From Streblospio benedicti (Eukaryota; Annelida; Polychaeta; Spionida; Spionidae): 64,000 nt of DNA. This document shows positions 11,390 to 25,700 of this stretch, in pieces. The stretch's first letter is position 1. Every line of letters begins with the position of its first letter. The stretch is from NCBI GenBank assembly GCA_019095985.1, contig CM032659.1, positions 3,337,509-3,401,508 on the forward strand, written 5' to 3'. The position numbers and the translations under genes were made by a program. The notes under the pieces are model-generated. The model was not told the DNA's origin, ran no database searches, and worked only from the letters and a program-made list of their open reading frames with translations.

Positions 11390-14300
11390 TATAAGATGCT
11401 ACTTCATTTTATTTCAGTATCTAACCCTAGTGTTTCATTTCAGAGCCGTATGGCCACCTTCTCAGGGGAAGATGGCCTGACCTATACCTATTTAACATGT
11501 AGGTACGCATAGCTAGCAGAAATAGCCAATAAATCGACCACGTCTTCCTTATAACCTTATAACTTTTAATTTCATGTCTATTCAATAGATATCAAACCGT
11601 GAAAAGTTTAAATATATGTGTAACAAATATTAAGAATTTTACAGTAGTTCACTGAACTTCTAGCAAAGTTTCACTCTGATAATTATATCCGCCCTTGTAA
11701 TTGAAAATTTATGTTATTAATGTGAAAATATTTGAATTACATGTCATCACTTGGGTATGAGATGCTGTAACTGATGCAGGCAACATTTATTGTGGTTTAG
11801 AAAAAATAACAAACTAGATTCACTTTTATATGCATTATATTTTTCTTTTTTGATAAAACAGGTTCCAGTATTTGAATACAGGGATCACTTATAAGAAATG
11901 ACATTCACTTCTATGCACAGGTCACAAAAAATATAGCAAAAATACAATGTTACAGCACTTTGTACATAGGGACTACATCGCTAGATAAAACTACTTTTTC
12001 TTTGTGCTAGATATACATTTTCAGGTTAATTAAACGTGTTACCATCGAAATCCACTGAACAACAATAGCTCTAAAAATTACACCCGTCATAGTCCATCAA
12101 ATCACTATTGCAAGAGAAATGTATTCATTTCAATAATTGTTTCTTGACGATAATGTTATCGACAGTATGCAGTTTCAAACCTTTGATAAATTTTGGTAAA
12201 AGTTGAATAATTTAAGTTCAACATATTTGCTATTTTAATTAGACACCCTAAAAGACTACATAAAGCGAGAAGACTGACCTCTACACTAGTGAACAATGTA
12301 ACATTGTATACTCATGTATAGAGAAATGAAAACATCTGTTGAGTGATAACTTCGCTAGTAGACTAGAAAATTGATCAATGGATATTATAATTATGAGATG
12401 ACAGTAAAAACCGTTGAATAAATGATTCCCAGCACAGAAACTCTGTGGCGTGATTGACAAATGCATCACATCAAATGCTCCAGTTTCTGAGTTTTATTTA
12501 AATCATGACATGAAGTTGACATATTCAATCGCAATCTTCTCTCATACAATTAAAAAAGAAATCTTTCGCTAACGTCTTCAAGCATAATACATTTATTAGC
12601 ATTCAACTTAATTGATTGTAATCCGTACACTATTATTGCATTAATAAAAAAATTACCCTTGAGGAAAAAAAAGCCAAGTATTTAGCAGATAAATGCAGAT
12701 GCAAGGAAACAAAAAATAAACACTTCTGAAAATATCACATGGCATGTTTGTACTCTTACAATGGTACTTTACTAATAATAAAATGCCCCATGAAACAGTT
12801 TTTTCCACCTAAGAGTAATTTGTATCCATGCTATAAAATTATTGAGTCCGGACGAACGTTTAAACTAGTTATTCAACTTCAAATGCAAATAAAACTAAAG
12901 GTGGAAATCACTTCAATATAGGTCAGGTGTCATTTTGAAATGTGTAAACAGAAGAATAGACTGTGCACATCACACATCAGTGTCTGTGGACAGAAATACA
13001 AGTACATCATTAGTACACTATTCAAAAAAAAAGAAGAAATTAAATATCTTTTCACATCTATTTAAAACATTATATTTAGAAGTGTAAAAGAATGATGCTG
13101 GTGTTGTTAATGCACATTACAAATTAGTGACCGTTGACTAGTCTGATCAGTTGAGCCCATAATATAACAATTTCCAAAATCATCTTCGGAGCCACATGGA
13201 TCACATTCTGTGAACAATATCACACCTTAAGATGGAAGAAATAAATCATATTTCACGTTGCATCTTATGAGCATGATAAATGCAAACTTTATTAACTTCA
13301 ATTAGTGTATATTTCTTTCAAAATATTATGAAGCATAAATGCAAATGTATATAATCATAAAATGACACCTAATTAAATTGAAGTGTTTGACATTGCAATG
13401 ACAGGCAGCAGTGTGCTTTTGAACACATTCACATGACTATTCCAAATCATAAGATCGGATTGAGGTGAAGCGAGGATTTGGTCACAGTGGTGACATAATC
13501 CTGCTTCTAAAATAGTTGTAGCAATAAATGCAAACAAGGAAACAAAAGATGTTCTTCATACTTAAAAAAATACATTGCTGTGCGAGAAAAATATTTACTG
13601 GACAAAATTCTTCAGACTTCCTAGTAATGAAAACTAATATCACATTTCTATTTATCCAATATCGCTTCAACTAAAACCGCTAAATATATAAGCCATAAAA
13701 TAGGACTATACTTTGTTTCATAACACATTTAAAACTCTTCTAAAATGACAGTCTTGAAAGAATTGTATCCAGCAGTATGCTTAAAATCACCACGGGGGGC
13801 AGAGAGCCTACAGTTGTAGACGGTTTGTCTATTGACCACTAGGGGGAGTCGCCGGGCAGACGACAGCTGGCGAGGATGATGACAACGCGACATTTATCAC
13901 AGTAACAAACTGGGACCAACACAATAACGACATCCACCTGTCACTGGCACGCTACGCACACACCGTGGCCGCTAGAACCACACACAAGCTAGAACCGCTA
14001 GAACCTTCTTGCACACAACAAGCAGCTACAGAAACCTCCCGTCTCCAATGGTAGTCGAGAAGTAAGGCAGTATTTGAACAAATTCATACACAAGTTTGGC
14101 ACCAACATTTTAGCAGGTGATCATTCATAATGACGATTACAAAGCAGATTTTTGTTCGTTCTAGCCATAAGTTCAGTGCCGTAAAATAAATATTTACATC
14201 TAAAGCTGGTGGAGATTCCAAGTTTTACAACAGCAGATTCCTATGTTTATGTACATGGTGTTGTAGATGTTGACTACTGCGAGCCGCAGTCAGATTTGTA

Positions 14301-15810
14301 CACATTGTGCTGTCAAACATTCACATCACTAATACTGTAGTATCAAGAAACACATTAACAATGAATTTAGAATGTAATTTTACACATTAAGGCACATGGT
14401 AAAACGCAGACACTGGCGTTTCCCATTACAATTGTAACGTAAATTTTAAAAGGTATTCGTACAACCAATAACAACAGTAAAAACATAAAACACCAACTTA
14501 CTCAAGTTGAAGGCCCAAAATACAAAAGTATACGAATCACTGGCTGCAAATTCATTCGACTGTTGATAAAAATCCATACATCAGGGTTGTGTCATTAAAC
14601 GAAAAACGTTCACAGTTTAAAACCAACAACGTTATTGTGGTAATATTACCAACATTGAATAAATAGAAAAATAAATTCATAAATTACAAAATAACATTTC
14701 GTAAAAATTGAGGAATTAACAACTTTAAAACAATATTTCATTTCAGCGATCAATCTAAAAACTGTTGATAATAAATAGTAATCACTAGTTATTGAAATTC
14801 AAACTATTTGATAGAATAAATAATCGAAGACGGTTTACTATAAAAACATACTGATTTATTTTTGTCTCTGGTACACTCTTCACGTGTACTGAAAAATTAT
14901 CTATCCACAGAAAAATAATAATATTTATTACGACTAAAATGTTAAAATAATAAATAAATTAATTAAATAAGATATTATGGCTGAGTTTGATTTTCAATAA
15001 CTTCATAATGTGATCCAAGTTAAAAGCAGTGGTAAAAACTATACATAAATAATGTCTCTGATTTTGATGAAATTGAATAAAATTTCCTTTTGCATAAAAT
15101 GAAAAAGTAAACCTAAATGGCTAGGGCTTCTGAGTACTTGTACAAGCAAGTACGACCCATGATGATCCTATTGTACAGTTCAGTGACTGGACTTGTACAA
15201 CCTGTTAGAAGATTAAGATACCACTCCTAATAACAATTTCTTCATCGTATTGACATAAAGCTGTATCTTGGGCTATTCCGTTAGAATGAAAATTTCTATA
15301 TGTTGACATTGTCACACAGTTAAAATCTTTTAGGTTATAAAAAGCTAAAACCACCATAGATATGGTCATTCATCCTGGTCCATATGAGCTCTATAATTCA
15401 TTATTTCTGCACGACAACATAATCCACGTGATAAATTACTATGCAGAGTTTTAATCCCTTCAAAACAAAATAGAGAACGCTCAATGACTAAAATCCACTT
15501 GTCCTATGTACACATGAGCCATGAACGGGGGCTAAATAATGAACATCGTGAAGCGAATGACTTTGGACAGCAATGTTAATGATGCCAGCGGCGGCGAGGT
15601 GTGGTCAATGATGTGGGTTTGTGGCAATGTTTGATGATGACCACGCTTCATATCACATGTAACATGAAAAAAATGACTCTCGGCGAAGAAGTACACTAAT
15701 TATCACCAATTGCACATGTATAGTTTTTTTCCTCCAAAAAGAAAATCTCAATGCGCATTTAATGCTGAGAAAATGACACGACATACACTATCCCGCGGCG
15801 GTGGATTGTG
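11390..15810 (-). other. Intergenic DNA and 3'UTR of the RhoGAP gene
   Basis: AT-rich, no credible coding exon on either strand. Several TTTATT motifs (AATAAA on the - strand), for example near 14926, 13290 and 12591, could serve as polyadenylation signals, so the 3'UTR end cannot be fixed. A more GC-rich island at about 13790-14050 holds a CTCF-like site. Confidence 0.5.
13836..13848 (+). promoter_or_regulatory. CTCF-like motif
   Basis: CCACTAGGGGGAG matches the core of the bilaterian CTCF consensus (CCASYAGRKGGC) at nearly all positions. It sits in a GC-rich patch between the two convergent genes. One motif match in 64 kb is weak evidence by itself. Confidence 0.35.
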
Positions 15811-16773
15811 TTATAGCGACGACTCGAAAGTGAACGGCTGCTGCTGCTGCTGGTAGCACCCAGCCCCGTTCTGCGACCTACTACTCGGGGGTGGCACCCC
15901 CACACCGCTGTCCGAAAGCAGTGAGGGCGTGGACTTGTACTGTCGCAGCAGCCGCCGCTGCTGGATCCAGTCCTGTATATCCACGGTGCCGCGCGGCGTG
16001 TCCTGCCGCGCGGCGGGACTCGCGACGAGCCGCGCCCACGCAGACTCCTCCGTCCTCGCGCTGGTGCTGGCTCCCGGGGGTACGACGGTGAGCAGCGCCT
16101 TGAAGTGCTCGAGGTCCTGGGTTCCGCCGACCGTGTAGCGCCGCCGCTTCACGCGCTTCCCCTCGCTCCGACTCCGCTCGGGAGGCGACGGCGCGCGTGT
16201 CTGTCTGTGCGCCGGGGAACCCGAGGAACCACCAGAACTCACAGCCGACTTGTGACTCGCGGGGCTTGACGAAGAAGCTGGCGGTGGTTTGCTGAGCGAG
16301 CGAGTGGCGGTTTCCGGCACGATCTCCCACTCGGCGCTGCTGCGTCCGTACAAACGCTCCGTGGATTTGCGCAGCGCGGCGACGTACGGATCCTCGTCCT
16401 GCCTGCGCGGCCGGCACTCCCCATTCTGCTGTTGCTGTTTCGTGGCGGCGAGTGAGAGTCCCGGCTCGGGCGGTTTGCTCGCGTACACGTTGAGTTTCCC
16501 GGCTGCCTTATTTCCACCGCTGCGGTGATTGACGCCCGTCGTTACTGTTACGCTGTTCGTCCACTTGTCCCCGCTGCTGGACGGTGGCGGCTGCGATTCG
16601 TGCAGCATCCGCCACTTGAGGTCAAAGGTCGACGTGATGGCCGGGTCGCCAGCTTTGGGGTCAGCGGAGGTCGCGACCTTGGGGTCGTAGTGGTTGAGCA
16701 GGGAGTCGAGGGAGCCGCGGTGAGGCGGAGACTTGGGAATCACCGGCGGAGACGGCGACGATGACGAATCTTC
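15811..16773 (-). CDS. ARHGAP21: RhoGAP gene last exon and stop
   Basis: Acceptor TGGTTGCAG, stop TAA at 15811-15813. Key motifs are [13 protein letters not shown] (human PTWKTKIADRLKL), [13 protein letters not shown] (human SIRRRHTLGGHRD) and [20 protein letters not shown] (human LSISDWLARERLRTSTSD). Between them are long Ser/Pro-rich stretches. The protein ends with five Gln and FTFESSL. Confidence 0.93.
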   Translation of the reverse strand, partial: EDSSSSPSPPVIPKSPPHRGSLDSLLNHYDPKVATSADPKAGDPAITSTFDLKWRMLHESQPPPSSSGDKWTNSVTVTTGVNHRSGGNKAAGKLNVYASKPPEPGLSLAATKQQQQNGECRPRRQDEDPYVAALRKSTERLYGRSSAEWEIVPETATRSLSKPPPASSSSPASHKSAVSSGGSSGSPAHRQTRAPSPPERSRSEGKRVKRRRYTVGGTQDLEHFKALLTVVPPGASTSARTEESAWARLVASPAARQDTPRGTVDIQDWIQQRRLLRQYKSTPSLLSDSGVGVPPPSSRSQNGAGCYQQQQQPFTFESSL

Positions 16774-19700
16774 CTGCAACCAATGAAAAGTGGCGGTTGT
16801 AGAAATACGGGGGACGGTGGGTTTTGGCCACAAAACAACAGCAAAGCAGCGAGATAGCGCGGGGATTTGTGTCTTGTGCATGGGGCTTGAAAAACTGATA
16901 GTTTGCATTTTAATTGTGAAAAGTTATTTTGTTTTAATAAGTGTGGAAAGGTGATAATTTATATTAAAAGCAAATGATGATAATTAAGACGTTAATCTAA
17001 ATCCAGAAAAAGTGCATCATTAAAATCAAGCTTATGATAGAAAAACTGCAGTTTCATTACATTATGAGAACAAAGCGAAATACAAGCGAGCATGCATAAA
17101 GTTCAGGGCTTCAGATTCATAGTACAAAACACATAACGTGGAAGTTTTAAATCTTTCCCGTTTTGCAAACAAGTTTTACGAGTCACTATTCCAAGCTTTT
17201 GCTTAAATGTAGAGCCAAAAATATATGCCAACTTAGCACTGGGAACACTTTCGCTTTACAAGATGAAACATTCGGACAACAAAGAAACAAAGAAAAACAG
17301 AACAGATTATAAAGTCAAAAAAGTACGAAATTTATCTAAATTAAAAAAAAAAGTTTTTATACTAAAGAAATAAAGCGCGGTAACATTGAATCTGAAGCCC
17401 TGAAAGCTGTAAGTAGGTTATAAAACACACATGATCCTATGACTAGGACGGAGAAGCGCCGGTCCTGCTAACCTTGAGGGCTGGCAGGAGGTGGCTGGCG
17501 CCGCCGGCGCGACTCGCCTGCGCCTGCAGCCCCGCGGCGCTCATGCGAGCGTCCGTGGAACTCGCCGTGGAGAAGTCGGACATGATGGACACGTTGTCAC
17601 CACCCGCCCGACCTGCGGGATAGAAATCCTAGTTCAATGTTCTGTTGATTAGGTACATAGCATATGGTGGTTTCATTTTTTCTTGTTTCTAATTTATTGC
17701 TATTATGTCCAAACATAGAATATCAAAAGAAAATTGTTTTATTTAAATTTCAAGTACATATACTCCTTATCAAAGATCCAAAAATCATTTTTGGATCTTT
17801 GATAAGGAGTATGTGTACTCGAAATTTAAATAAAATAATTTTCTTTTGATAGTTTATGTTTGGACACATTAGCAATAAATTAGAAACAAGAAGAAAAGAA
17901 ATCCTAGTATAAAAAAATCTTGGAGCTGCTCGTAGCATATGATAATAAAACAGAACAGATAATAGAGTCAAAAAGGTAGGAAATTTTGTTAAAATCACAA
18001 ATTTTTGCATCTTCAATGCTTTCTCAAGTTCTCTTAGGTTTTTCATCAGAACATTTTCACATTTACAGTACACATTCAGGAGACGGTCTAGTTGCTTATT
18101 TTCACCATTATAAATAAAGATACATAGAGCATCAAGTTCAATTTAGACAATTTCGAGTAATCGCAGATTCATTTGACAGCTTCTGCGAGCGATATATAAG
18201 GTCATAGTATCTGTAGAGCTTCCAAACAATCTGAGAGAGAGACGTTTGAACTCACCGTGCTCCTCCTCGTCCCCGTCGCTCTCCTCGTCGTCGTCGTCGT
18301 CCTCGGCGATGAGTTCCTGCTGCGTCCTCGCGAGCTCCGCCTCTATCCTCGAGCGCTCGGCGGCGTGTCTCCGCGCGTCTGCGGAGCGCGCCGCGAGCGC
18401 CGCCGCCGTCTCCGCCTCCAGCGCGCGCAGCTGCTTCGCCGCCTACAGGGGGAGACGGGGACCGGTCAGGGAGGGGAGACAGGGACCCGACAACGTGTAT
18501 TCTCACCCACATTTCCCACTCTGAGTATCAGATGTCAAGCAAATTGACCGCTGAAATGTTTTGCCTGAGAGTGGATTAACATAATTTATGTGACCTGTTT
18601 AAATACTGCAGCCTGATTGGTTGAACCCGCCACACCCATCTGATACGTAGCTGTTATTGGTCACTTGACCTCATTTATATTCATCACCGACCAGTAATGA
18701 TTATAGATTAACAACCTGTGATGGGTAAGAATTTTTAATGAGAATAGTTATGTGTCAGAGTTGGTCTCTTCAGGACGTCTGATACTCAGAGTGACATTTC
18801 CCTTCACTCATGGCTAAATGATTACAACTGTGAATGGCCACTCTTTCCCCCACTCATTGTTTACATTATACTAGTATATATGTATAATGTAGAACAATGA
18901 AGGGGAAAAAAGTTTGGACTTTGGTTATGATATGAATATGGCACATGGATCATAGACTGCAAATTACAACGGAGACTGATGAATTACCAGTTTCTTTTCG
19001 ACATTCACTGTTTATATACTGGTATAGTGTAAATTATGACGCATGTCCCATGGTGAGGGCTAGAAATTAACTTTGTTAATTAACGTTATGGAGACTGGTA
19101 AAATGTTCACTGAGCTAAAATGTTGCTTAATTTTTATGTCAAATTTTGTAGCAAATTTTAACTGGCAAATTTTCGTCACTACCGAGAATCTGCAGTCATA
19201 AAAGCTACAGTAGTTGAATTATTCTTAAACTTACAAACAATGAAAACTTAATTCAATCATAAATTGAGAAAATATTTCTTTTCACCTGCACAAATAATGC
19301 AAAGTTTTAAATTTGAGTGTACTTCTAATATGATCTAAATAATCCTGTTCATAATTATATTTTCTCAACTATGAAAATGATATACAAACTGAATAAAACA
19401 TTGAAAACACAAAGTATTCATCACACTACGTTTTATGACTGTCATCTTCGTGCACATTTCCCAAAACATTGAAAACATCCCTGATAAACAAATGTAAGAA
19501 TAAACATAAAAACTAGTAAAGATATTAGCAATAGAAAAAAATAAAATATTTTATGGTTTCGTATTAGTATTAGGTTTAGTATTAGTGTAGAATTAGGAAG
19601 CGTTATAGCAGGTAGATTGTATTTCAGGTATTTTCTTGCGTCTCTTTTATACAATACTATTGATAGTAATATTTCAGTTTGACACAATTATGCAATAGGC

Positions 19701-22700
19701 ATAAATCATTAAACCAGTTCCATGGACCTTCTCATACACTTAGTTTTGATGTAAGAGTACACAAAATAAGGCTTTACACATGAAACGTACAACAAACAAT
19801 GAAGAAGCATCATTTGATGTATTAAAATCCACATACAATGCGAGGTTTGTAATTTAATCGATCTTGCTGTATTAAGATCGTGTTATGAAGTCAAAATTGA
19901 CAGCAAATGAAATGGGTCTATCGACTATTCTCACAGGAGAGAAATCACGAGTCCAGAAGGAGCTTTATTACTGCTGGACTATGAAAATGTGCATAAAACC
20001 CAGCATTATATGTGAATTTCTACAGGTCAACCGCTGTTTTTCCGTAGTCTGGAACACGTTACACCTTTAATTCATTGTTTAACAAAGGGCCAAGGTATCA
20101 TGATAATGTACTGTAAAACTAGAAATGTTTGCGCACGATTTAATTTGCGAATTTCGTGGGTAAGCGCAAAAACGCAAACCTAAATAGTCAGCAAACATTA
20201 ATAGCCTATGTAAAGCAGGTCCAGGATGGACCGAAATCGCAAAATTAAATAGTCATAAAATAATTTGTAGATGAAAATCGCAAAATTTTAATAACCACGA
20301 AATATTCTAGTTTTACAGTAATATATAAAAAAGCATGTGTGTGAAACAGGTCCTATAATACAGTACTTTCTTCATATCAACAGCTATCAAAATTTACCAA
20401 TACACAACTCAATATTTCGACAACAAATCTGTTTGCCTTTCTCAAGAGTGTGGAGTCCACACACTTGAGAAAGACAAACAGATTTGTTGTCTAAATATTA
20501 AATTATAATTGGTAAATTTTGATAGCTGTTGATGTGAAGAAAGTACTGCATTATATGAATTAACACAGCTAATGAACTTGTTCAACAAGAAACGGGTCGT
20601 GTTTTACCTCGTATGTGAGCCCCTGCAGGCCGGCGTTGGGGTGGTGGTTGAGCTCGTCGTGGCCCGCGACCCCCTGGGTGCTGCCAGACGACGTCCGCCG
20701 GTCCTCGGAAAACCTGAAACAACCGTCAATGTCAGACTCAGCACGCAAATACTGTCTCAGAATCTGTAAAAACTGTATAGATTTCATTTTTAAAACGGAT
20801 AAAAAATCATTGGTCCCGGAACACCTGCAACAACCACTATATCATAAGTAATGATTTATCATACATTGACGCATGATTTTGTGTTATCATGCTCTATAAC
20901 TGCCTGGTAACCTGACATGGTATCACATGACTAATCCAATGATTTTACTCAAAAGTTAGATTCAGCATGCAAAATGCCCATATTGTCATTGATTTTTTAA
21001 ACTGTATAAAATTTCATTTTAAACTGCATAAAAAATTGGGAAATTTTACTTCTAGATTTTTTCTATTTACACTTCATCAACTTATTGTAGAATTTTATTA
21101 TCTAAATTTAAATACTTAGACGAGTGTTCTTGGTTCTGCTGGTTATATTATAAGACAAAAGATAAGAGTATCAAACTACAAATCTTTATTCACCCCCATT
21201 ATTATGGTGTAAAAATTTTGAATACTTTTGATCTTGAACCTTTCTTGTTCTATCCGAAAAGCAAGTTCTATTAACTTTTCTGAGAATCGAATCCTTCACA
21301 AAAAAAAACAGCATAGTATTAACAGTCTGTTCTAGCGAAAAAGAGGCCTATTTTCGCACCGTCGGCGTGGTAGTCGTGGTGACCACGGTCTTGCTGTTCT
21401 CTGTCTGCTGCATCATGGTGCCCTCCCGCAGACAGTCCACGGGGGTACGAGGGTACTTCTTCAGCTCAAACTTGGGCCACTTAAACCCTCCTCCCACCGA
21501 CACATTACCTCAGAGAATCTGCAGGAATAAATGTCACTATTACTGCTTACATCTACCAGTATATTTGTTTTTTATCTATTCTGGAGTCACCAATATTGAG
21601 ACCTACCTATAACTAGAGCAATATTTTATACGTGACGTTAACAGGTTTAAAAACATCACCATGTCAAAAAACTTTTAAATTATAGTACTTATTTAACAAA
21701 GTTAGTACTCTAGTATCATGAAATGATAGAACATTGATTATGTTTTTGATAGTCCTGGTAAAATTGAGGCCACTTGCGGTTGGTACTCTACCCACCTTTG
21801 CGCCGCTAAGCTGCTGCTGCTGCAGCTGGGAGCTGGACATGGATATCCTTGGTGGTTGCCGTGGAGACGCCGGCCCCAGTGATGTGTGTGACAGCGACAC
21901 CGACTCCTTGCCTCTTACGCAGCAGGATCTCCTGGAAAAACATGAGACCCGTGAGTCACACCAATCACTATCTATCAACAGAAAGACTTTAGATGCGCCT
22001 TAACAAACCGGAGACGCGCCGCAAACCGATACGCCATTGAATTATGTAGGTGTCGGTTGGAAAACGCATGTCTGTTTGGGGCGTGCGCATCTAATCAGGT
22101 TGTTTTCCAGTGCAGAATATTTCTACATGTTGAGTAAAAATCAAACTACACATGTTTTGAGTATTATACTCTCAACTAAATGAGTCTATTTCAGAATTAC
22201 CTGGTCTATGATGCCATTTCACTTGGTCATCTCAAATATTGATACTTCTGTGTTATCCGCACAGCCTCGATATAACGAAGCTTTCTACTGTACTAACTTT
22301 GTCTATGTCACAAAGTTTGTTGACAGTGTTTATGATGATTTGAATGACTAATTGTGCACGTTTATGTCTATTATTTGTTTTGGGTAATGTGACAATACAA
22401 TAAAACCCATAAGTAAGTATATAAACATAAATAACATAAGAACATATAGATATTTAATACAACTTAAACTTTAACTGAAATAACTATCAAACTATATAAA
22501 TTTGCAACAATTTACCTGACACACGCTCAGTGCAGCACGTTTTTTCTATGGTGGCATATAAAATTGTTAAATACTACATTACAATACTATATATACTACT
22601 AATTCATGAAAACATTCTATAACCATATAAACCCATACTATACACAGTAAATATTTGCATATTTTTGCGACAGTTGCCATGGTTACCTGGTCAATGTTGA

Positions 22701-25700
22701 AGCTATTTCACTCGGTTATCTCAAATATTGAAGACTCTCCGCTAACCTACAGACCCAGGATAACGAGTATCCACCGTGATAAACCCGCGGCTATGGTTAC
22801 CTGGTCGAGCAAGAGGCCGCCTCCATCCAACGACCCGAAGCGTCAACGCCTAAGGGGCCACGACCAGGCCCTCCAGCCTCCTCGACTTATCTTGTCATAC
22901 TGATCTTCTCTTGTTGGCCGCCGAGAAAATGTTGGACACGAGGTTTTTGGCCGAGAGGTCGCGACCTCGTCCGCCAGCTCTGTGGGGGGCACGGACACAA
23001 TATAATTCTATTTTACAACTACTATATACAGGTAACTAAGGAGTGTTTTGCATTATAAGGTTTTTATTTGAAAGGTGCCCCATAACTAAATATTATAAAA
23101 AAATAACTGTGAGGCACAAAGAAAGGGTAGTTTTTTAAAATCAGTTGATAAAATGGCGAAAAAATGGGCTTGGTAAATTTTTTTAAAGAAAAGGGAAAAA
23201 CCTTTTAAAAATTTTGGGAAAAAAATTTAAGTTGGGCATTGTGTAGTGATTTTTCATGCAATAAGCATGTTATAGAGGGTGACTGTCCTGCAGCATTTCC
23301 CAAACCTGATCGAATTTCCCCAAAACCCCCAGTGCCCAGTTTTCAAATTCCACCTGGGGGATTGTCACATACAGTATACATTAAAAATGGTCTGGGTTTC
23401 CCACTCTGAGTATCAGATGTCAAGCAAATTGACCTCTAAAATGTTTCCCCTGAGAGTCGATTAACATAATTTATGTGACCTGTTTAAATACTGCAATCTG
23501 ATTGGTTGAACCCGCTACACCCATCTGATACCCAGCTGTGATTGGTCACTTGACCTCATTTATATTCATGACACCGGCCTGTGATGATTATAGATTAACA
23601 GCCTGTGATAGGTCAGAATTTTTAATGAGAATAGTTATGTGTCAGAGATCTCTTTCATAAAGACATCTGATACTCAGAGTGACATTTCCCTTCACTAGTG
23701 GTAAAATAATTACAACTGAAATGGCCACTTTTTCTTTTCTTTACTTATTGTTTTTATACTTATACCAGAGAACAATAACTTATTTGACTTTCTGATTATA
23801 CTATATGGTTTATATATAATGTAGAACAATGAAGGGGGAAAAGTTTGGAATTTGGTTATGATATGAATATGGCACATGGATCATAGAGCGCGAATCAAAA
23901 TGTTTGTGATTGATTCATAAACTTTGGAGCCTGAATATAAAATGTTCACTGAGCTAAAATGTTGCTTAATTTAAATAGGGTCAAATTTTTGTTGAAATTT
24001 TTGGATTTTAAGCCACTAAGAAAATCTAATTGCAGTTACAGTAATTAAATTATTCTTAAAATTATAAACAATGAAAACTTAATTCAATCATAAATTGAGA
24101 AAATATTTCTTTTCACCTGCACAAATAATGCAGGTTTAAAATTCTGTATTCATGTACTTCTAATATGATCTAAATAATCCTGTTCATAGTTATATTTTCT
24201 CAACTATGAAAATGATATACAAACTGAATAAAACATTGAAAACACAAAGTATTCGTCACACTACGTTTTATGACTGTCATCTTCGTGCACATTTCCCAAA
24301 ACATTGAAAACATCCCTGATAAACAAATGTAAGAATAAACATAAAATCTAGTAAAGATATTAGCAATAGAAAAAAAATAAAATATTGCGTGGTTTCGTAT
24401 TAGTATTAGAGTTAGTATTATGCAGAATTAGGAAGCGTTATAGCAGGTAGATTGTATTTCAGGTATTTTCTTGTGTCTTTTTTATACAATACTATTGATC
24501 GTAATATTTCAGTTTGACACAATTATGCAATAGGCATAAATCATTAAACCAGTTCTATGGACCTTCCCACACACTTAGTTTTGATGTAAGAGTACACAAA
24601 GTAAGGCTTTACGCATGAAATGTACAACAAACAATGAAGAAACATCATTTGATGTATTGAAATCCATATAAAACGTGAGGTTTGTAATTTAATCGATCTT
24701 GCTGTATTTAGGCCCTGTTTTGAAGTCAAAATGGACAGCACATGAAATGGGTCTATCGACTAAAGTCATAGGAGAGAAATCACGAGTCCAGAAGGAGCCT
24801 TATTACTACTGGACCATGAAAATGTACACAAACCCGGCTTTAAATGTGAATTTCTACAGGTCCGTTGGAACCGTTACACCCTTTTTATTCATTGTTTAAC
24901 AAAGAGCCATGGTATCAATAATATACTGTAAAACTAGAAATGTTTGTGGACGATTTAATTTGCGAATTTCGTCGGTAGGTGCAAAAACACAAACTTAAAT
25001 AGTCAGCAAATATTTGCCTTTGTCGCCAGGTCCCAGGATGGACCAAAGTCCAGTCACAAAATAATTTTGATGAAAAAGACAAACTTATTTGTTGTCAAAA
25101 ATTAAATCTATATAAAAATCACAAAATATTGAATAGCTGTTTATTGAAGAAAGTACTGCATTATATGAATTAAACAGCTAATGAACTTGTTCAACAAGAA
25201 ACAGGTCGTGTTTTACCTCGTATGTGAGCCCCTGCAGGCCGGCATTGGGGTGGTGGTTGAGCTCGTCGTGGCCCGCGACCCCCTGGGTGCTGCCTGACGA
25301 CGTGCGCCGGTCCTCAGAAAACCTGAAACAACCGGTCAATGTCAGATCCAGCACACAAAATGTCCAATGTTACTGTTTCAGAATCTTTAAAAACTGTATA
25401 GATTTCATTTTTAACACCTGCAACAGCCACTATATCATAAGTAATGATTTATCATACATTGACGCATAATTTTGTGCGTTATCATGCTCTATAACTGCCT
25501 GGTAACCTGGACATGGTATCAGACTAATCTGATACATGACTTTCTGCAACTTCTCAAGTCAATTACACACAAAATGTCCAATGTTATGATCTCAGAATCT
25601 GTAAAAACTGTATAGATTTCATTTTTAAAACTGCATAAAAATTGGAAGTAGTGTTTACTTCTAAATTTTTCAGAATCTTTGCACTTCATCAACTTATTGT

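Noticed and set aside
15891-16764. Several open frames on the + strand opposite the last RhoGAP exon
   Set aside because: They are shadows of a GC-rich coding exon whose - strand frame has clear family motifs.
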